From Kryptolebias marmoratus (lineage: Eukaryota > Chordata > Actinopteri > Cyprinodontiformes > Rivulidae), in assembly GCF_001649575.2 (NCBI RefSeq), contig NC_051434.1:14978986-15042985 (forward strand): a stretch of 64,000 nucleotides of DNA. The letters run 5' to 3'. The notes below the pieces were generated by a model. That model did not search any database. It saw only the letters and a list, made by a program, of their open reading frames with translations, and was not told the DNA's origin. Shown here piece by piece: positions 54,901 to 62,600 of the stretch (position 1 is the stretch's first letter; each line of letters starts with the position of its first letter). A program made the position numbers and the translations under genes.

Positions 54901-57249
54901 TGCAGGTTACAGCAGAAAGTCCCACTGCCTTCCAACTCGGCTAACCCCTTTTAGCTTTCAAGTTTGATTGAAATGCAAAACCTTGTTTTCATGCATGCAT
55001 AGCCAGTAGAAATTTTGCAGTGACAACAGTGGGGTTCTATATATGTTTATTGTATTTACCAGTAGCGAGCTACAGTCATGCATTGACGCATTTACCTGGA
55101 ATACACTTGACACTGCTTATATACAATGAGTTAGAATGGAAATAAAAGTTGCCTGGTTCAGACATATACAGTAAGTTCAGACGGTATTCAGACCCTCCCT
55201 TAACATTTTAAATTTGTCTTATGTTGCAGCATGATGCTTCAATTTGTTTTTACAACAATCTACACAAAGAAGTCAATACTGACAAAATGCAAAACAAACT
55301 GTTTTATTGTTCTTTTGTAAATTTTACTTTTTATGCAAATTAAAAAAATAAAATAAAATATCACATTAACATATATACTCTCATCCTTTACTTAGTATTT
55401 AGTCAAAGCACCTCTGGCAACTGAGATTTTCTGTCATTCTTCTTTAGAAATTTTCTCAAGGTCAGTCAGGCGGGATGCAGATTGTTGGGGGACAGCCATT
55501 TTCAGGTCCCTCCCTATATGATAGTGTTCATCATTCCTCACAGTTTGAAAGTCTTTAAAGTGGATTGTTAAGAATTTTGCACTAAGTAGAGGCTTTATGG
55601 TTAGTAAATAAAAAATACTGAGAAAAGAAAAAACAAACATAAAAATTCAATTATAGGATCAGGCTGCAACATTACAAAATTGCAAAATGTAAAGGGGTCT
55701 GAATTTATTTTTGAACCCACTACACATCTGTATTTATCTCAAACTACATAATATAGATGTTTTCTATTCTTTAAGGTGTGTGTGTATGTGTGATAGGGGC
55801 AACAGCTTCCTCCCGGTAGTCCATATGTCTTGCTGACTGGTCAAAGCATTTGCCATACTCCAGTAGTGTGTGCATTTTGTCTCCTTTTTTAGATGCAAGT
55901 CATTGATCTGGGCTTTGTCTTCATTGCCTTTTTCCACAGGGAATGGCTTCCAACTGGGGCGAAGCACTTGGGTACAGGGTGAGCAGTTTAAGAAACTTTT
56001 TGGTGATTAATAATCAGGACATGACCCTTTAATGATTGTGCAATTAAATACTAACCCCCTATGCTTCTCTCTGGCTTTGTCTAGGGAGATAAAGGTCAGA
56101 AAGGAGAGCTCGGTCCACAAGGTCTAACAGGAACACCAGGGAAGGATGTAGGTGTTTTGAATTTGTTTTCTTTTGAACTAAAACTAAAGCATTTAGGAAC
56201 CGTTAAATTTGCCTTCAGGCACAAAATCTGCTAGAAAGCTTAAAATACATATTTACAATGCTAAAAAATGTATGCCTACATCACTAAATACACATACCCC
56301 TTTACACAGCTACTTTTATCAGACTTGACCGGGTATTCTGGAAACTTATGTGGTATTACTCTTTAAACTCAGAGTCCCATTGATATCTGCTCTCTCCCGT
56401 CACGTTAAGTCAACCTGTTAATGCCTGTTAGATTAGGCTAGAGCAACAAAGCTTGCACAATCAATGCTGCCTCATTGACTGGGCTGTTTGTCTCCCACAC
56501 AGGCAGTCGTCTATTCAGAAAGACTTAAACCTTTTAATCTTTCCTGTACGGTGCAATGATCCCATAAAAATGCATGGAAAACTTTTGAAGAACAAATTGC
56601 AACCTCTGTGTGCAGTGGGCTAGTCCAGCAGTTCTGGCATCAGACAATGTCATATTAAGCTATTTGTCAAGTCGAGTTCTTGTTGTGACCAGATGGATTC
56701 AGATGAGAATAGATTTTGTTATGCCTCCCATCCATCTGACATTGTGAATATAAATGTGCCTGTTGATGTGTCTTGAAACAAGCAGACAGAATATATTGCT
56801 TACGCTCCACTGAAGACAATTCATCTCACAGGCCTTAAAATTTTATTTTATTTCTTGATGTAAAATAATAAACAAATTAAGGAAACCTACAAGTGTCTTA
56901 AACATTTTCTTTCTAAGAAATGTCAGCAGAGCTTGAGTGATACTTCTCGGATGATACTGACGATGTCTCTTTCCTCTCTGTCTGTCACCATTTCCCAGGG
57001 TCGAGCGGGGTCCATCTGTGTGGTCGGCCCCAAGGGACAGAAGGTTTGTCTGCTTTAAGTTCGGGAATCTGCCCTCCGCCTGTTTGTCACATTCATTCAG
57101 TCCCATTTGGATTTAATAGAATCTCTGTTGAACCTGTCTGCCAGGGTGCACCAGGTTTAGTGGGTCCTGAAGGGTTGGCTGGTGAGCCAGGGAAGCCCGG
57201 ACTTCCAGGTCCACCAGGAATTGGAAAACCTGGTCCTCCAGTGAGAGTC

Positions 57250-57291
<42 letters not shown>

Positions 57292-57623
57292 TATATAAGT
57301 AGAACTTGCTGCAGATATATTTGGTGTATTCCATTGTCCTTGCTGTATCCTTTCTTTGAACTATACTAGGGCCTTCCTGGTGATCCTGGAAAAGGAATAG
57401 GAGAAAAGGTAAACTAAAGCACTGAAACTTTACAGTTTCTCATAGTTCTCATATTTGTGCTAAAAATGACTGAGTAAGAAAGTTTAAATAATAATCTAAA
57501 GTTAAGGATGTGCATGTGAAATATATATAACAGACAACTGAAATGTGTAGTTACTCAATGCTTTTTGGATCAGGATTAAAAATGTTCACAAAAAAGTTGT
57601 AGATAAACAGTTAACATAGATCA

Positions 57624-57688
<65 letters not shown>

Positions 57689-59553
57689 AGAGTAAGTTAA
57701 AGTCTAAACACAGTCTCTGTCCAGCACACATACTGTACACTCGGGCAGTATTGTAGGTGTTATTCAATGAAGAAAACAATGATAAACTAAACAGTTTCAT
57801 GCAAGAATGTAAATGTTTAATATTAGCTAATGTACCATTATTTCACACATGCATGTTGTTTTTAAGAAAGAGTTGTTTTATAAGCCTGAAAAACTGGCAC
57901 TCATTTGGCCAGAGCAGAGCATCACTTCAAAAATTAGGAGACTGACCATTTAAAGGTAATGTTGTTCAGTTTTAAAAAAAATGGATTCATATGTATTGTA
58001 AACTTCAGAAGTTTTTTGCTACTTTTCTATCAGAAATTAAAACTTAGTGTATATGTTCAACTTAATAAAATATACTTATGTTATAACAACAACAAAAAAG
58101 ATAGGGTGAAGATTGAAGATAGGCACCTTTCTGGTGCCTATTTACAGCTAAATAAGCTTGTTTCTGTATAGTGGTATTCAGATTTAAATTTGTGCTAACA
58201 GGGAGATATGGGACCTAAAGGAGAAGATGGATTGCCAGGAGATCCAGTGAGAAACTATTTTAAACATTGATTATTATTCAGTAGTGCATGCATCAGCTTC
58301 CTATAGACAGTATTGTAACTATGAGCTGATACATCAGCATTTGACAGGGATTCTGCTGTTTTCTCAGGGACCAAGAGGCCCTGGAGGTACTAAAGGGGAG
58401 AAGGTATAACACCAGTTAAGCTGTTCCCTGGTCTCTTTTTTTTTATATTTGTATGTCTGTGTGCTCACTCTTCACATGCATTTTGTGTATTTGATTTGTG
58501 TTCTTAAGGGTGACCCCTGCGAAGTATGCCCAGTGTTGCCTGCAGACCTCAGCAACACAGTAGCTTTGCAAGGAAAGCCTGGTCCTAAAGGAGAGCCCGG
58601 ATCCCCAGGGACTGGAGAGAGAGGACTCCCTGTAAGTGCATCGCTTTGACAGTAATGTATTCTGCACCTGCCGAAATGCTCCGTTTTACATTTTTATGAT
58701 CTTGCTGCATGTTTTATTAGACTTGTAGACACGGTCTGAGTTGTAGCTGACAATTGAACCCTGAGCGCTTGTGTGATAGCATATATATATTTAATCTTTC
58801 TTATCATTCTGAGAGAAAAGTGTAGCATTTATAGCCACCTTGAGGTTGTATTTGCCCCAGTAAATTCTTGCAGTTCCGGGGGAAAAGACATGTTATGCTG
58901 CCAAAAGTTTAGTCACCAAGGCAAAGGTCTTTTCCTTAATATAATTCTAATAAGTTTTTATGTCTCTCTTGTGAGTCAAAATTCAAAATACTGTACTTTG
59001 TGTTTCTTTTTATCTCCTTTATTTAACTCCCACTTACAGCAGGTGAAATAGAGAATGATTTGTGGAGGAAGGGTGATAGAATATAAATCTTTAGCCTTAT
59101 GAGATTCTCTGTGCAACGATTTTCAATAGTGTCAGCATCAATCTGTCATACCTGGTTAGGGCAGAGGGAGAACAAGGTATATACACAGAAAGGGAATGGT
59201 AGATATGCCCCCTCTCTTACAAAGCTGAACTAATAACACCCTTACTTTTGATAATCCTCCTTTTTACTTAATTTTCTCTGTATTTAACAGGGGCATAGAG
59301 GTGTGGATGGCAAAGCAGGACAGAAGGTATCGAGCTCCCTCCTCATTCATTTGTAATTTCTAGTTAATTCATATTCTGTGGAAGTATGACCTATTCACAC
59401 ACTCATCTGCATTCCTATACATTTAGATATGCTAACATCAGCACTGTAAAAGACTCTTTCCTAAAGCAGATGTAAGCAGAACTAGGAGAACAAAACTGCA
59501 TAAAATGCAAAAAATGAGATTCCTAAAACAGCACCAACTGTATGCAGGTGTAT

Positions 59554-59630
<77 letters not shown>

Positions 59631-62600
59631 CCCCCACACACACACACACATTACTGGTATCCACTGACATCTGCCTAATTGCAATGACCAAAATGCTTCC
59701 AATGCCGTGTTCAGGCATGAGAACTCAAAGCAAACATGCTTGGCAGGATGAGCTAGGAATAATTTGGATGTCTGTGTTTTTGTATGTTTTGGCAGGGAGA
59801 ACCGGGATCAGATGGCGCCAAAGGAGAAAAGGTCAGCTTGGTGTCTGTCTTTAAGCTCAGAGTTAAACCATTTTTTTTCTGATTTAGGCTGCTTTATTTA
59901 GTTACAGGCCAGAGAAATTTGCCTTACTAATTAACCAAGCTTTGAATTTGTTCCTTGACTGACATGGAACTGAAGAACTTTTCCCAACTTTAATAGTTTT
60001 AAGTTCCTAAATGTTGCAAATTTGTTCCAAATTTTATGTAAATCAGCATTGGAGTGCATACTAGTTTGATGACAACCTCTGTTAATGTGCTTTAGGGAGA
60101 GTCGTGTTCCGCATGCCCCACCATTGGACAACTTCCTGCTAACCTCAATGGTGGTGTCCTAACCCAAACTTTGATGCAACAGAAGGGAGAAAAGGGGGAG
60201 CCTGGAATTGGACATAAAGGGGAGCAAGTGAGTCTTCTGATTTTTTTCAAATTTCACACTTTATAGGGGTATGGGGGATACTTTAGATTTTTAGTTTTCG
60301 CACATTGACTGTTTGCCTGAGGTTTACTTTTTAGTCTGCATTTCTGTCTGCATATGTCATGAATAGTGGTCAAGGCGTGGCAGACACAGTTGCATGGCTA
60401 CCATAGTGACATTAATGACCTATTGGCAGCAGTTTAAACACTTCTTTTGGGTCTCTTTACAATTTTTATGCAGTTAATATATCAAACTGAATGCATTTTG
60501 TCATCTTAGATTACTACAAGATTATTAGATTATTATGTTTTACTTCCTACTCTTTCTTCTTCACAGGGGGAGCCAGGAAACACAGGGTTACCTGGACTTA
60601 AAGGAGAGAAGGTAAGTAACACGAAAGTAGTACATTGTAGGTGACCCCAATAGCTGACACGGCTTATATAAGAGGAGCTCACCCAGTAGGTGTCTGAGCA
60701 GGGCTCTTAATAAACTCCATCAGGAAGATAATCACAGCACTGTGCTAATTTTAGAGCCCCAAACTGTCGACCATAGGGATATTCCTCAGCTGGAAACATA
60801 TTAGTGAAGAACCTAGGTACTCAAAAACCAATATCATTTGACATAGCTGCCTGGAGGGTGCGACTTACTATGAAGGGTGAATTACCAATTTAAAATCTCA
60901 TCCTTTTTTAGCAATTCAGGAAATTCTGTAATTTTTTTTTTTCCTTTGCCTGTCTGCAGGGTAATGCAGGCAGCACAGGAGCTGATGGGAAGCCGGTAAG
61001 TTCAGCTTCAGTATTTTTGAAACTGAAAGTTCTGCTTCACAACCTGCTGATGTTATGAAATAAATTGTGATCACATGTCAGGGGAAAACTGGACAGAGGG
61101 GACCCAGTGGCAAGAACGGACAGAAAGGAGAAATGGTAGGAAAACAAAGCAATCTGAGATTAACTTTAATAACCTTGTTTTCAAGTCAAGTCAAGTCAAA
61201 TTTATTTATATAGCATTCATTTCATTAGAGTTTCACTTTTTTTTAAATAGTATGCACCATTTGAAGTGTTTCAACAAGGTTAATGAAACAAAACAAACAA
61301 AAAAAAAGACTGGTCTCACTTTGTGACACTTCTTTTTTGTGTGTATAAGGGTTTATTTCTGGTTCTTTCGTGATACCAAATAGGCTCATTCATTTGCCCC
61401 AAACAAGTTAATAGAAACATGTTTAAACAGAATTACATTTTTTATGGGATTTAAATGAGAAAAAAAGCATCAGGGTGACTCTCAAATTAAATAGAAACGT
61501 GTGTTTTGCCAAGAATAAACTGATGTTTCAAAGCACTTTAGCATAAAGTTTGTCTATCTATGCATTTTAATTTATAAATATGCAATAGGAGTAAACACAC
61601 ACTCTGCTTGACCCTGGCTGAGAACTCATAGTTGTCAGTGCTCATCAGATTTAAAACTCATCCCTCACTTTGAAACTTATTTTAATACACATTTTTCAGC
61701 TACATTAACTAATACATACATTTTAAAAAAAATGTTGCTCTGGCACCACTAAAAGCAACAAAAAACTGTGTTTTTGGTTGTTCAATGTGAAAAATGAACA
61801 ATATGGAAGATTTGTGGTGATATCTTTGATCATAGATCAGAAGCTGTCCCTTTTCTTGTGACCAAGAAACCAAACAGAGCCAAGGATAAATCAGTATCAG
61901 AAAACCAGGCTGTCTTGCAGTGGTACCACAGCTACGGCTCATGTGTACTTACCAAACAGCTGTAGCACAGGATGGCATTCTAATCAAAATCATAATGGGA
62001 AAATTGTTTTAAAAAATAGCTTAAAAATAGTGCATACCAAAAAGAAGACTGTATGTTGAAACAAGTGAGGGAACTGCAGTTTCTGGATGAGAATCAAACC
62101 GGTAAATATAATCAACACATACAACAGTTCAACAGTTTAAACAGTGCAGTAATTTTCCAGTCCATGAACTCAGAGAAACATACTTAACACTAATGAAAAG
62201 TGTTGTGTTTGACTTGTCTCACAGCTTATTTAGTATTACAATTATTACCTAAGGATGTATCTCTACTGTACACTCAACACATCCAGCTTGCTGTCAAGTT
62301 CATAACATATCTGTTACACGGCATGGCTTACTGATATTAGATTAGGATTGAAATTACACAACATGGGACTGCCTTAACTGAGACTTAACTGAATCATATT
62401 TTTGCATTTTAGCATGTCAGAAATGGCTGAAATGCTTCAAACTGTAGGCAGCAAAGGTTGTAAATACGAAAGTCATGTACGTGTGAAACACATTGTATTC
62501 CATAGTTGATTCTTCATTTATCACACAGTAAAAGCCTAATAACAAATCAAGGTCTAGCAGTCCTTGGAGGAATGCACAAAACTTACTGCCTTTTATGCCA

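Noticed and set aside
57113..57334. Minus-strand frame rich in IYIYIY
   Set aside because: Translation of the TA microsatellite and antisense of exon 15.
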